Source of the DNA: an uncultured Candidatus Saccharibacteria bacterium
GTDB lineage: Bacteria; Patescibacteriota; Saccharimonadia; Saccharimonadales; Saccharimonadaceae
DNA length: 64,000 bases
Assembly: GCA_938030095.1 (NCBI GenBank)
Contig: CALHGK010000014.1
Location: 1 to 64,000 of the forward strand
Reading direction: 5' to 3'
Shown: positions 32,573-41,833 of the stretch, one piece after another
How positions within the stretch are numbered: position 1 is the first letter of the stretch
Layout of the letters: each line of letters begins with the position of its first letter
Program-made: the position numbers and the translations under genes
The notes under the pieces: model-generated
Told to the model about the DNA's origin: nothing
Database searches by the model: none
Seen by the model: the letters and a program-made list of their open reading frames with translations, nothing else

Positions 32573-33307
32573 TTATTTCATCTGCATTGCTTGATACAGC
32601 TGCACCCATTGCTTGGGCTGGAGCTCTGATGGCTTGCGCTCAGGGTTGATGCCAAGCTGAGCTCGCGGCAGGGCAGCGAAGCGTCGTGGCTGGGCGTAGT
32701 GCTGCGCCACAAACTGGCTGTACGCTGTCTGCTGATTGTGGGGCAGCCAGGGCTCGGTGCGCGGCAAGAGCTCAAGCAATACTGTATCGACGGCGGGTGG
32801 CGGCGTGAAGTCCGTCCGGCGCAAGCGGTAGCGGATCCGCGCCTGCCACCAAGGTGCCAGCTGGGCACCCAGTGCCGCCGTAAAGTGGCGGTCGCTCGGC
32901 ACGAGCTTGGACGCAAACTGGCGCTGGACGATAAGATATATCGCCTGTGGTGGGGTGGAAGCGACGGTGAGCATCCGCACGATATCGGCACTGAGCGCAA
33001 ATGGGATATTAGCAAATACTTTATATGGCTCAGCAGGAAGGGTAAGCTGGCGGATATCGGCCGCGATGATGCGGACATGTGGCACGGTTGCGGTATGCCT
33101 GCGCAGAGCATCAAGCGCACGTGGCTCATTCTCGACCGCTACCACCTGCTGGCAGCGCCGCGCTAAGGCGCTCGTAATGACGCCGCTACCTGCCCCGAGG
33201 TCATAAACTGTATCGCGCCGGCGGATAGTACTGTGGCCCAGTAAGATAGCCGCCACACGGGGGCTACGCAAAAAATGTTGGCCATGACTGGCAACGCGTC
33301 GTTTCAT
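32573..33307 (-). CDS. rRNA adenine N6-dimethyltransferase family (Erm/KsgA type)
   Basis: A SAM-dependent methyltransferase of 244 residues. GQHFLRSPRV opens the fold, DLGAGSGVIT near residue 36 is the SAM-binding loop, and NIPFALSADIV near 100 is the catalytic motif IV. KsgA proteins have NLPYxIS here, and Erm proteins NIPYxxS, so this one is closer to Erm, although with Phe for Tyr. Since no other family member is in the window, it may serve as the housekeeping 16S enzyme or as a 23S A2058 enzyme. The ATG at 33307 is chosen because a TACACT box ends 6 nt upstream. It is divergent from the phosphoketolase-like gene. Confidence 0.8.
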   Translation of the reverse strand: MKRRVASHGQHFLRSPRVAAILLGHSTIRRRDTVYDLGAGSGVITSALARRCQQVVAVENEPRALDALRRHTATVPHVRIIAADIRQLTLPAEPYKVFANIPFALSADIVRMLTVASTPPQAIYLIVQRQFASKLVPSDRHFTAALGAQLAPWWQARIRYRLRRTDFTPPPAVDTVLLELLPRTEPWLPHNQQTAYSQFVAQHYAQPRRFAALPRAQLGINPERKPSELQPKQWVQLYQAMQMK

Positions 33308-33403
33308 ACTGCTAGTGTAACAGACCAACCTATGTGTCGTAAACGCGCACAATCTCGCCTCGGCCTATTCCGTCAGCAAGCACAAGCGTGTATACTAGAA
33401 GCA

Positions 33404-35761
33404 ATGGATACGAATGGTGGGATGACGATGCGCTACCGGCAAGCGGCCTATTATACTGTGTTAGCACAGCGTGCACTCTGGCGCACACTGCCAGCTGGAC
33501 AGCCATTGCAGACAAGCGATATAAAGCAAACTCTCTCGGATGAGCTCCGGGCAGCGCTTGCGGCGGACTTTGCGCTGAGTTTTAGCTTGGCTCAGATTGC
33601 GGAGTATACTCAGTCAGATGGCGCAGCACCGCTGATTATTACCGATCGCGATCGGTGGGCGGCAGCGCGTGCTTATGCGCTCGTGTATGATGCATTGCAA
33701 CCTGGCTGCGATATTGCGCGCTCGCAAGCGGGGATTGATGCGCTCTGCACGTTAACACACGACCCGCAAACTTCATTGTCTGACGCAATACATCTCTGTG
33801 ACGCCCGTCTTGGTGGTGCACTCGCCCAGGCAAGCGGCAGAGTACTTGGCCAGTCAGAGCAAACAATCTACTGTTTGATCGATAGCGTGGTGGCCCAAGA
33901 CGATACCCCGTGGCACGTTGCCAAATTGTTGAGCCCAGCAGCTGACGGCACGATTATTCCGATCATCCAGCTACGGCCCAGGACACTGCTCGCCACGCTT
34001 TCTACCTACGAGCTGCTTGCGCTCTTCATTGGCTATGGGTATGAGCCGCGAATCGTTGACTGCACCACAGCCGACCCACGCCAACCAGACGCAGACTACG
34101 CTGCTGCGCTCGCGTGGGCAACTGAGCGCACTGCTGCTCTGCGCCAGCCAGCCCAACCGCGCCCACACAACGCCCGCCGACCACTGTTGCTTGTGCGCAC
34201 TCCAGAACAGTTTGAGACGCTACTAGACGATGACGAAGCACAAGAGGACTCGCTCACTCCGGCCGAGCATGATACTAGTGACGCTCAGCCATCAAGCATT
34301 GCCCGGGCACAGGCAGCGCTTGCTCACCGTAAAGCAGATGGCGCTGACTCGAGCCGGGCAGGCACGCAGGCGTGGCTTGCTCAGGTGCTGGCATGGTGTG
34401 AGCCAGAGAATCTGTTTGATGCAGCAGGCAATCTCACGTTTGCCGAGACGAAGGCTCTGCCGCATACGGCTGCAACCCATACCGATGATGATCACGCCAA
34501 CTCGCATACAGCTCAGCTCACAGCACAAACTCCTGCTCCGGTAGCCACGCAACTACGCCGGCCAGCCATTGAGCCCTATGCGGTCGTCGCGACGCCACCT
34601 GGCACGCAGCGCAGCAATACACTCTCTAGTGTTGGTTCGTACTTGTCTGATCTTTCCAAGGATGCAGCGCCAGATAGCTTCCGGCTTTTTATCAGTCCGT
34701 CGCTGCAGAGTGGTACGCTTGCTCAGCGTTTTGCATCAAACCCGCGAGCCTGGCAGTGGGGCAGTCAGCCAAGCATAGCACCACATGCGTCAGACGGCTA
34801 CACAATGAGCTACCCAGCAGCAGGTGCGCTACGCGGTATGCAGCTTGGCTATCTGGAGCAAAGGAGGCAAAGCGTCTTCGTTGGAGCGTCCCTGCATGAA
34901 GACATGAGCGCGGCAAGTCGCTCTTATGCTGCAGCTCTATCGAGCCAGCCAAGCGATGCGCCACTACCTAGCCTCAACACCATCCTCTCACACCAGAGTG
35001 CCGAGCAGATAACCAATGCGCTTGATCAGCGAGACGCCCCCACAACGGTCTACTTCCCAGCCGATAGCAACTGCGCAGTGGTGACCCTCGATATGATGCT
35101 GTCGAGCACGCAGGCGATCAATATATTGCATGCCAGCGATACCACGCAGCCTACCTGGCTCACCACCAAGGCGGCTCGCGCTCAGATGCACGCGGGCCTT
35201 GCCACGTGGAACTTCGCCAGCCACGCCAGCCCAGATATTGTGCTTGCCGCGTGTGGTGACGTCGCTACCACAGAGGTACTGGCCGCCATTGAGCTTATCA
35301 ATCAGTCTTGCCCGGCTGCTCGGGTACGCTGTGTCAACATCTCGAGCCTCACACCGCGTGGCTTTGGCACGCTCGCTCAGCCCGTTTCACGGCGAACGCT
35401 TGCCCGTACCCTCACAACGACCAAACCGGTGATTATTGCCTACCCGGGCGAGGAGCGCTCCCTTGCGGCGACGCTCTTTGCCTATGGAGTCGATAGTCGG
35501 CAGTTTGATATTCACAGCTTCGGCCTAGCACCGCACGGCGACACACTCATGATGAACCTCATCCACCAGCAGGCTAGCCGCTATGATCTTGTCATTGCCG
35601 CCGCAACGTGCCTTAGCGCGACAGGCGTTATCTCTCCAGACGACGCTCAGCGCCTCGCGGGGCACTGCCACGCAGCAATTGAGCAGTGCCTCGCCCACGC
35701 ACGCGAGCACCACACTGACCACCCGATGGTCACCACCTGGCAGTGGCAGCAAGGGCAGTAG
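33404..35761 (+). CDS. Phosphoketolase-like protein lacking catalytic motifs
   Basis: A 785-residue protein that follows the phosphoketolase (Xfp) fold order. MRYRQAAYYTVLAQ at the start recalls YWRAANYLxxxQ. PWHVAKLLSPAADGTIIPI near residue 168, then LLALFIGYGYEPRIV, match the TWHSNKFLNP...GYGYxP region. The end (ARVRCVNISSLTPRGF near 637, PVIIAYPGE, then MVTTWQW) matches the C-terminal domain, which ends in xxDWxW. The diphosphate-binding GDGE motif reads DSVVAQD, GHGGP is gone, and the middle (about 285-400) is an Ala/Thr-rich spacer. It is therefore probably a pseudoenzyme. A TATACT box ends 7 nt before the ATG at 33404; ATGs at 33422 and 33428 are alternatives. Confidence 0.6.
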   Translation: MDTNGGMTMRYRQAAYYTVLAQRALWRTLPAGQPLQTSDIKQTLSDELRAALAADFALSFSLAQIAEYTQSDGAAPLIITDRDRWAAARAYALVYDALQPGCDIARSQAGIDALCTLTHDPQTSLSDAIHLCDARLGGALAQASGRVLGQSEQTIYCLIDSVVAQDDTPWHVAKLLSPAADGTIIPIIQLRPRTLLATLSTYELLALFIGYGYEPRIVDCTTADPRQPDADYAAALAWATERTAALRQPAQPRPHNARRPLLLVRTPEQFETLLDDDEAQEDSLTPAEHDTSDAQPSSIARAQAALAHRKADGADSSRAGTQAWLAQVLAWCEPENLFDAAGNLTFAETKALPHTAATHTDDDHANSHTAQLTAQTPAPVATQLRRPAIEPYAVVATPPGTQRSNTLSSVGSYLSDLSKDAAPDSFRLFISPSLQSGTLAQRFASNPRAWQWGSQPSIAPHASDGYTMSYPAAGALRGMQLGYLEQRRQSVFVGASLHEDMSAASRSYAAALSSQPSDAPLPSLNTILSHQSAEQITNALDQRDAPTTVYFPADSNCAVVTLDMMLSSTQAINILHASDTTQPTWLTTKAARAQMHAGLATWNFASHASPDIVLAACGDVATTEVLAAIELINQSCPAARVRCVNISSLTPRGFGTLAQPVSRRTLARTLTTTKPVIIAYPGEERSLAATLFAYGVDSRQFDIHSFGLAPHGDTLMMNLIHQQASRYDLVIAAATCLSATGVISPDDAQRLAGHCHAAIEQCLAHAREHHTDHPMVTTWQWQQGQ

Positions 35762-35826
35762 AGAAGCCCCGTGCACCACTCATCGATACCGCCATCACTT
35801 CACTATAAATGGTATAATAGACGGTG

Positions 35827-37146
35827 ATGAGAAAGCCAACATTCGCAACAATCCAGCTCGAAAAGATCGTCGGTGGTGGGCAAGCCCTCGGCACACTTGA
35901 TGATGGCCGCAAAGCCTTCGTCTGGGGTGGGCTACCGGGCGAGACCGTCACTATCCGCATCACCAAGAAGAAGTCGCACTTCGTCGAAGGAGTGGTGACT
36001 GAAGTGCTGACCGCTTCGCCCGAGCGCATCACCCCGCGCGACCCCGAGAGCTACCTCAGTACCAGCCCATGGCAAATTATGCCGCTGGCAAGCGAGCAAC
36101 ATTACAAAGCAGCGCTGATCGAGGAAGCCTTTGAGCTACACAATATCATCCTGCCAGAGCCGATCGACGTTTTTTGCGATGATGTACCGTATGGCTATCG
36201 TAATAAAGTTGAGCTGAGTTGGTATAGCGACAGGGCAGAGGATGGCACCGAGACGCTCGACCTCGCGTTCTTTCGGCGGGGGAGCAAGGGCAAGATTATC
36301 GTTGATGGGACGAGCCTTGCACGGCCCGAGATCAACCAGCTCGCCCGGCAGGTGCGCGACCTACTGCGCACCAAGCAGGTGACAGCGCGCCAGCTCAAGA
36401 CGCTCCTCATCCGCTGCGATCAAGCCGGCCACTGCGTGTGGCAGCTCTATACCAAAGACCGCCTGCGGGATGTTATGAGCCCAGACGAAGCCGCCACTTT
36501 GTCAGCCCAGGGCGGCGAGATCATTTACTCCGACCCCCGTTCGCCGGCCAGTCGGATCACCGAGCGCTTGGCGTGCTTTGGCGATCCTGTCTTGCAGGAT
36601 ACCATTCTTGGCGTGCCGTTTCGCTACGCTACCGAAGGGTTCTTCCAGGTTAATTTGCCGGTCTATGAGCAAGCACTGCGCGATATGCAGCGGTTCGCCC
36701 AGGTGCAGGATGGCACGCCCCGCCCTACGCTCGACCTCTATGCTGGGGTAGGGACGATTGGCCTGACGATCGGCAGTGATAACGTCACGCTCGTAGAGAT
36801 CAACGCCGATGCGGTGCGCGAGATGCAGCGCAATATCCACCAGCTAGGCCGCACAGGCCAGGCTAAGGCTGTTCTCGCGCCCAGCGAGCAAGCGCTGGAA
36901 TATATTACTCGTGATGCGCTCATCATTCTCGATCCACCACGCGCTGGCCTTCATGCCGATGTTATTACCAAACTCCTCACCGCCCAGCCACAGCGTATCC
37001 TCTACCTCAGTTGTAACCCTGTCACCCAAGCACGCGACGTGGCGCTTCTTGCCACGCACTATGGCATTGCCTACCACCGAGGCTACAACTTCTTCCCTCG
37101 CACGCCGCACAGTGAGCATTTGGTGGTGCTTGACCGGCTTACGTAG
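35827..37146 (+). CDS. TrmA/RlmD-family RNA (uracil-C5)-methyltransferase
   Basis: Methylates C5 of a uracil in rRNA or tRNA. A TRAM domain opens the protein (IVGGGQALGTLDDGRKAFVWGG). The SAM loop DLYAGVGTIGL is near residue 302, and the catalytic part has DPPRAGL near 376 and LSCNP with the nucleophilic Cys near 399. The four cysteines that hold an iron-sulfur cluster in RlmD are missing between the TRAM and central domains, so the exact target is uncertain. A TATAAT box ends 8 nt before the ATG at 35827 (5 nt before a GTG at 35824). It is 439 residues long, a normal length. Confidence 0.88.
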   Translation: MRKPTFATIQLEKIVGGGQALGTLDDGRKAFVWGGLPGETVTIRITKKKSHFVEGVVTEVLTASPERITPRDPESYLSTSPWQIMPLASEQHYKAALIEEAFELHNIILPEPIDVFCDDVPYGYRNKVELSWYSDRAEDGTETLDLAFFRRGSKGKIIVDGTSLARPEINQLARQVRDLLRTKQVTARQLKTLLIRCDQAGHCVWQLYTKDRLRDVMSPDEAATLSAQGGEIIYSDPRSPASRITERLACFGDPVLQDTILGVPFRYATEGFFQVNLPVYEQALRDMQRFAQVQDGTPRPTLDLYAGVGTIGLTIGSDNVTLVEINADAVREMQRNIHQLGRTGQAKAVLAPSEQALEYITRDALIILDPPRAGLHADVITKLLTAQPQRILYLSCNPVTQARDVALLATHYGIAYHRGYNFFPRTPHSEHLVVLDRLT

Positions 37147-37214
37147 TGGCTTTATATCGCTCTTATAAAAAAGCGATTCTTTACGATTCAGACATTGAGA
37201 AAGGAAATACAAAG

Positions 37215-37673
37215 ATGGGAACACTCATAATACAAATGCAAGTTATCTATACAGCTCTTATGGCTGGGATGATGCTTATGTATACTATTACTTTAGGACG
37301 CTATTTTGATTATATTTTAAAACACAACATACCTGGCGCATCTCAGAATTGGGCACTGTTTCGTAATAATACTCGAGTGCGGATCCACCACACAGCTGTA
37401 TTGGTTGGCCACGCAATGTTGTCGATAATTTCTCTCGCTACCAACTATACGAGAGGGCCAGCTCCACTCGTGGTCGCAGCGGCTGTTCCATTTCTCATGC
37501 TTACCACTCATGTGGTAACTGGCTTTGCCAAGGCGGAATTTTTTGTCAATGGTGCGCAGCGATTGGATGATGAGAAGACAGTAAAAACATATCTTGCATG
37601 GAATATGCCACTCCATATCACATACACTCTCCTCTATGCTATATCGGCCGCTCTTTTGCTTACATTGTTATAG
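37215..37673 (+). CDS. Small membrane protein, DUF1772-like
   Basis: A 152-residue protein with four hydrophobic helices (about residues 3-24, 60-80, 85-105 and 130-150). The FRNNTRVRIHHTAVLVGH segment and the late WNMPLHITYTLLYA segment recall the DUF1772/anthrone-oxygenase-like layout, in which a conserved Arg/Asn and His pair face the membrane. This is a weak resemblance. GAAAGG lies 10 nt before the ATG at 37215. It follows the methyltransferase gene by 68 bp. AT content is higher than in its neighbours. Confidence 0.6.
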   Translation: MGTLIIQMQVIYTALMAGMMLMYTITLGRYFDYILKHNIPGASQNWALFRNNTRVRIHHTAVLVGHAMLSIISLATNYTRGPAPLVVAAAVPFLMLTTHVVTGFAKAEFFVNGAQRLDDEKTVKTYLAWNMPLHITYTLLYAISAALLLTLL

Positions 37674-37757
37674 ATCTCAATCGCCAAGGGTCATGAGGAA
37701 ATGAGAGAACGTTTATCTTAGTTGGCATAGCCAGGTAATGAGGCTATAATAAGTTTT

Positions 37758-38276
37758 ATGCGACGCGCTATCCGAAGAAAGATTATTATCGTTGGGGTTC
37801 TCCTTATGACGTACAGTGCTGTTACGTACGGCCTTCCCTATCTGCTTTTGGATGCACCGTTCGCACGGGTTAATGCAACTGAGACGCTCAAGGAGCGCTT
37901 TTCTCGCGAGTATACGCAATCGCTCGATGTCAGATATAGTAAAGGGTCGCCTCAGCTCAGCCGCGAAAGCCCAAGCGGCACAGTACTTGGCTACGTCACA
38001 GACACGAAGACACGCCAGAAGCTGCTCCAAGCTCAGCCTTTTGCCGATTGCTCTGGTGGCTGCTCGTCGTGGCAGCCGTATAGTGAGTATGACAAAATAT
38101 CACCACTGCTTAGTATCGAGCAAAATTCATCACCCGACTCGCATAGCATTCTTCGCGCAGCAACAGGAGAGGGAGGTCAGTGTGTTGCTCGCTACCGCCC
38201 AGAGTCGCACGGTGAGATATTCTGCTTGTCGCCTTCGACAGGGGCGTTTGCATATGGGTATGATGGTGCATCGTAG
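37758..38276 (+). CDS. Unknown signal-anchored protein
   Basis: A 172-residue protein with a basic start (MRRAIRRK) and one hydrophobic helix (about residues 9-31), so the remaining 140 residues probably lie outside the membrane. Four cysteines (ADCSGGCSS near residue 97, GQCVARY near 142 and EIFCLS near 154) could form disulfides. A TATAAT box ends 7 nt before the ATG, suggesting a leaderless message. No family is recognised. Confidence 0.65.
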   Translation: MRRAIRRKIIIVGVLLMTYSAVTYGLPYLLLDAPFARVNATETLKERFSREYTQSLDVRYSKGSPQLSRESPSGTVLGYVTDTKTRQKLLQAQPFADCSGGCSSWQPYSEYDKISPLLSIEQNSSPDSHSILRAATGEGGQCVARYRPESHGEIFCLSPSTGAFAYGYDGAS

Positions 38277-38323
38277 GGATGCGGCATTTTGATCTTCATC
38301 AATTCTAGCCTCACTCTCCATAT

Positions 38324-38623
38324 TTAGAGGACTACGACAACTTGTTCAGTATTTCCAAACTTACGACCGTATATCCGTGTGGGGCCGCCGTGCTGCTGAA
38401 GCTCAGCAATGATAGAGGGCGAGGTAATGGTGTCTCTCGTCGTTTGAAGATATTCTTGCTCACTCATGCCCTGTTGGATGTGATGTTTCCTCTGAACAAC
38501 GCCATGCTCGTAGACTCTCTGCATAATTTCATCGAGATTGTCTGGAATGTAGCGATCTGGCATGTCGTTGAAGAGGTCGTCTGGCGATGGTGTCGATTTG
38601 TTATTGGAGGAATTATCGCTCAA
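38324..38623 (-). CDS. Small unknown protein
   Basis: A 99-residue polar protein: a Ser/Asn-rich start, then YIPDNLDEIMQRVYEHG and a C-terminal strand-rich end (TRIYGRKFGNTEQVVVVL). There is no signal peptide or membrane span. It lies 39 bp downstream of the gene at 38663-38914 on the same strand and may share its transcript. The function is unknown. Confidence 0.55.
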   Translation of the reverse strand: MSDNSSNNKSTPSPDDLFNDMPDRYIPDNLDEIMQRVYEHGVVQRKHHIQQGMSEQEYLQTTRDTITSPSIIAELQQHGGPTRIYGRKFGNTEQVVVVL

Positions 38624-38662
38624 AGGCGGTCGCCGCCTTTGTGTTGTTCGTGTTCTCGCTAG

Positions 38663-38914
38663 TTATTCATTTCGTTCTTGATCGCACGCTCGAAGAATCT
38701 TGTCGCTCAAATCCATAATTGTCTGTCGATCTGCAACACCCATCACTTCCTGCATCCATCGCCACCCATCCTTATTGGGCGCGTAGTCACCCATCGTGAG
38801 CTCATCAATAGCGCTTGTAAGTTCGTGCCATTCTTTTACTGTTAGAGTGACGGAAACTAGCCTATCGAGATCGTGATTTTTTACTGGGTTTGACGTTGGG
38901 TCAGTAGATGACAT
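38663..38914 (-). CDS. Small unknown protein, member of a local paralogue pair
   Basis: An 83-residue soluble protein. The core (VTLTVKEWHELTSAIDELTMG followed by YAPNKDGWRWMQEVMG) repeats in the gene at 39124-39411 as TTEEVSKLMGLITELTLG then YAPSEEEWRQLENVHG, so the two are paralogues. AAAGGAG lies 6 nt before the ATG. A perfect palindrome lies directly upstream and is a candidate operator. A role as a small regulator or antitoxin-like protein is possible, but no toxin-like partner is recognised. Confidence 0.65.
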   Translation of the reverse strand: MSSTDPTSNPVKNHDLDRLVSVTLTVKEWHELTSAIDELTMGDYAPNKDGWRWMQEVMGVADRQTIMDLSDKILRACDQERNE

Positions 38915-38932
38915 ATAAACTCCTTTATGGTA

Positions 38933-38947
38933 TTAGTGTTACACTAA
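38933..38947. promoter_or_regulatory. Palindromic operator candidate
   Basis: TTAGTGT-T-ACACTAA is a perfect 7-1-7 palindrome, 19 bp upstream of the leftward ATG at 38914 and just before its ribosome binding site. It probably overlaps the promoter of the 38914-38324 pair. Confidence 0.55.
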
Positions 38948-39123
38948 ACATATCTCGAGTTGTATTTTAAATCAAGTATCATTGCTGGAGACTGGTTGAT
39001 TTAAGGCGTCGTTCTACCCCAACCCATTCCATATCTCCAGCAAGGATATATAAGAATAGATACACTCATTATACAGGTGTAGTCTACCTGTATGCCCCTT
39101 ATGGCTGGGGTGATGCTTCTATG

Positions 39124-39411
39124 CTATTCTTTAGGGTGTTCTTTATTTGTGTCGCTAGACGAAGTAGAATTGTCCAGAAACCTTCCCAACTTCTTGGAAA
39201 TGTTTAAGTAATAATCAGCAGAGGAAAGGCCGTGTACATTTTCCAACTGTCTCCATTCTTCCTCAGAAGGTGCGTAGGGGCCAAGTGTCAGCTCTGTAAT
39301 AAGTCCCATTAGTTTGCTCACTTCTTCGGTCGTTAACACAATCGTCATAGGTTCATCCAGCATAGCGCGTATGATCTTATCGTATGCTGATCTATCCGTA
39401 TTACTCGACAT
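39124..39411 (-). CDS. Small unknown protein, paralogue of the 38663-38914 product
   Basis: A 95-residue acidic soluble protein. The conserved core lies at about residues 20-60 (LTTEEVSKLMGLITELTLGPYAP and EWRQLENVHGL). The C-terminal 15 residues are Ser/Asp/Lys-rich and likely disordered. GGAAGGAA lies 8 nt before the ATG. It is separated from its paralogue by 209 bp containing no gene, so each may have its own promoter. Confidence 0.65.
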   Translation of the reverse strand: MSSNTDRSAYDKIIRAMLDEPMTIVLTTEEVSKLMGLITELTLGPYAPSEEEWRQLENVHGLSSADYYLNISKKLGRFLDNSTSSSDTNKEHPKE

Positions 39412-39507
39412 AATAACAATTCCTTCCTAAGGTTAGTTCAAACTGTTAATTCTAAAAATACTATAATACCCCCGTTAATGCAAGTATGTCAAACTAATTG
39501 CTTTGCA

Positions 39508-41829
39508 CTACTCAGCACGAGACGCCACCACAAAGCGCCGGCCCACACGCCACGCCCACCACCATTGCAGTATGGTTACTGGAATAATAACGGCAATGCT
39601 GGGCCAAAGGAGGAGTAGGTTTGGTGGGGTGAAGTCGAAAAACTCACGGAGCGGGATAATGGCAAAGCTCACCACTGTCACGAGCAATACAGCAAGCATA
39701 TACAGCGTGCGGGCAAGATGAGCTCGCTTATCCAGCTGGATACCGAGCATGCGGCCAGCCAAAAATACCAGATATACGCCGTAGAAGGTCGCCACCAGCA
39801 CTGTCATCGTTGCCACTTCGCCAAGGCGATCTGGGTAGAGTGTGCGGCCAAGCCAATACACACTAGCAACCGTTACTCCCGTGAGCACTGCAATTGGTGC
39901 CACGGCAAGCAAGGTGTCGTGCCAGAAGCGCCGGGGGTCAATCCGGTGCCGCGGTGAGGGCGGGAAGAGCGTCCACATAATGGTCGGCATCGTCACGAGG
40001 AAGATATTCATAAAGGTAAGGTGGCGCGGCGCATATGGGTACATAATTCCGAGGGTGAGGGTAATGGCCAGTAGCACGACACCATAGATAATTTTATGAA
40101 AGAAGAGCACGCCAATGAGCTCAATGGCCTGCATGATGCGATTGCCGAGCTGCATCCCCAGTGGTAGTGATGTGAAGGAATTGTTGAGCAAGATGATATC
40201 AGCAACGCGCCGGCTGGCCGGTGCACCGGCATACATCGCCACGCCAAGGTCGGCTCGCTTGAGCGCCAAGGCATCATTGACGCCATCGCCCACCATGCCA
40301 GTGAATTGCCCTTGGTCTGAGAAGTGAGCGATGAGTCGTTCCTTTTGCTCAGGCAAGACGCGGGCAAAGATTGTGTGAGTATCAGCCGCCTGAGCAAAGG
40401 CTGCATCATCCAGCTGGGCAAGCTCTGCCCCGGTAATAGCTGCCTCAGGCCGATCGATCCCCGCTGCCTTGGCAATGTAGCTGACCGTCCGCGGGTTGTC
40501 TCCACTAATAACGCGAATCGTCACTCCTTGGCCTTGCAAAAACTGCACCGTATCAACCACGCCATGGCGCAGGCTGTTGCGCAGGACAATTGCCCCCAGC
40601 GGCTGGCCCGAGCCAGCGGTGAGCTGCTTGAGGGGCACGGTACTATCGGCAAAGCGAGCCAGCAAGAGGACACGCAGGCCGTCATTTGCCCAGGCGTCGA
40701 TCTGAGCTTGCTGGGCTGGCGAGAGCGGAGCAAGCCGCGCCACAAACTCTGGTGCGCCTAGCATCAGCGTCTGCACTGAGCCAGCAATCTCGGCCCGCAC
40801 CCCTGCCATTTTCCGGCTCGATGAGAACGCCATCACCTCTTGGACGTGGGCGGCAGGAGCCTGGTGCGCGGCGAGAATTGCCTGGCCGGTGGCATTGCCA
40901 CCACTGGTTTCGTGTGCAACCAGGGCGGCGTAGTGGGCGACCATCTCATCATCTGTCGATGCGTCGAACGATGCAGCCTGCTCGAAAGTTACATCATCGC
41001 TCGTCAAAGTGCCCGTCTTGTCCACGCAGAGCACGCCAAGCAGTGCCATTGCTTCAATCGCTGAGAGCTTCTGAGGCAGGACCTTAGCCTGAGCCAGGCG
41101 CAGCGAGCCAAAGGCAAGCAGGAGCGAACTCGCCAGGAGCAGCCCCTCTGGCACAACGGTAATCGCCGCGGTGATAATCGTCTTGAGAATACTCACGGCC
41201 TGCAACCCCGCAACATGGTAGCGCGCAAAGATAAGTAGCGCCAGCACCACTGCGCCGTAGGTCAGGACGGTAATGGCGCGCTGGATGGCGCGCTGGAGTG
41301 GGGTAGGCTGCGGCGCGTATTGCTTGAGCACGGTGCTGATTGCACCAGCCTTGGTGGCTCTACCAACCGCCGTCACACGCGCATGTGCTGTGCCCGCCAC
41401 CACTGTTGTGGCGGCGTAGATGGTATCACCGGGTGCTTTGTCTACCGCAGCAGACTCGCCCGTGAGCATGCTCTCGTTTACCTCCAGGCCTTTTGCGTCA
41501 AGCACGACACCGTCGGCGGGTAGCTCATCGCCAGTGTGTAGTGCGAGAGTATCGCCAACCTGCAGTGCATCGTAAAGCACCTCGGTTACGGTGCCGTCGG
41601 CCTGGACAACGCGGGCGCGCGGCGCGCTCATGAGCTCAAGCTTACGCAGAGCGCGCTTAGCCCGAATCTCTTGTACGGCACCGATCAGGGAATTGACCAT
41701 AATGACAAATGATATAAACCACGCATCGCGATACTCCTGCACATAGACTAGCGCTATAGCAAGGAGCAAAATCGCCAGCACGATGGGCGAGGCAAAGTTG
41801 CGCCGGATGATTGCTAGATAATCCTTCAT
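39508..41829 (-). CDS. P-type cation-transporting ATPase, CtpE-like
   Basis: A 773-residue ion pump. LTGESAAVD near residue 120 marks the actuator domain, PEGL near 228 the ion pathway in helix 4, DKTGTLT near 269 the phosphorylated Asp, and GDGVNDALALKRADLG near 515 the hinge. The PEGL form and the short N-terminus without heavy-metal-binding domains fit the CtpE-type group, thought to carry calcium or other divalent ions. About ten membrane helices are visible. GGAGAGG lies 12 nt before the ATG. The gene follows the upstream unknown gene by 4 nt and is probably co-transcribed with it. Confidence 0.9.
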   Translation of the reverse strand: MKDYLAIIRRNFASPIVLAILLLAIALVYVQEYRDAWFISFVIMVNSLIGAVQEIRAKRALRKLELMSAPRARVVQADGTVTEVLYDALQVGDTLALHTGDELPADGVVLDAKGLEVNESMLTGESAAVDKAPGDTIYAATTVVAGTAHARVTAVGRATKAGAISTVLKQYAPQPTPLQRAIQRAITVLTYGAVVLALLIFARYHVAGLQAVSILKTIITAAITVVPEGLLLASSLLLAFGSLRLAQAKVLPQKLSAIEAMALLGVLCVDKTGTLTSDDVTFEQAASFDASTDDEMVAHYAALVAHETSGGNATGQAILAAHQAPAAHVQEVMAFSSSRKMAGVRAEIAGSVQTLMLGAPEFVARLAPLSPAQQAQIDAWANDGLRVLLLARFADSTVPLKQLTAGSGQPLGAIVLRNSLRHGVVDTVQFLQGQGVTIRVISGDNPRTVSYIAKAAGIDRPEAAITGAELAQLDDAAFAQAADTHTIFARVLPEQKERLIAHFSDQGQFTGMVGDGVNDALALKRADLGVAMYAGAPASRRVADIILLNNSFTSLPLGMQLGNRIMQAIELIGVLFFHKIIYGVVLLAITLTLGIMYPYAPRHLTFMNIFLVTMPTIMWTLFPPSPRHRIDPRRFWHDTLLAVAPIAVLTGVTVASVYWLGRTLYPDRLGEVATMTVLVATFYGVYLVFLAGRMLGIQLDKRAHLARTLYMLAVLLVTVVSFAIIPLREFFDFTPPNLLLLWPSIAVIIPVTILQWWWAWRVGRRFVVASRAE

Positions 41830-41833
41830 ATCG

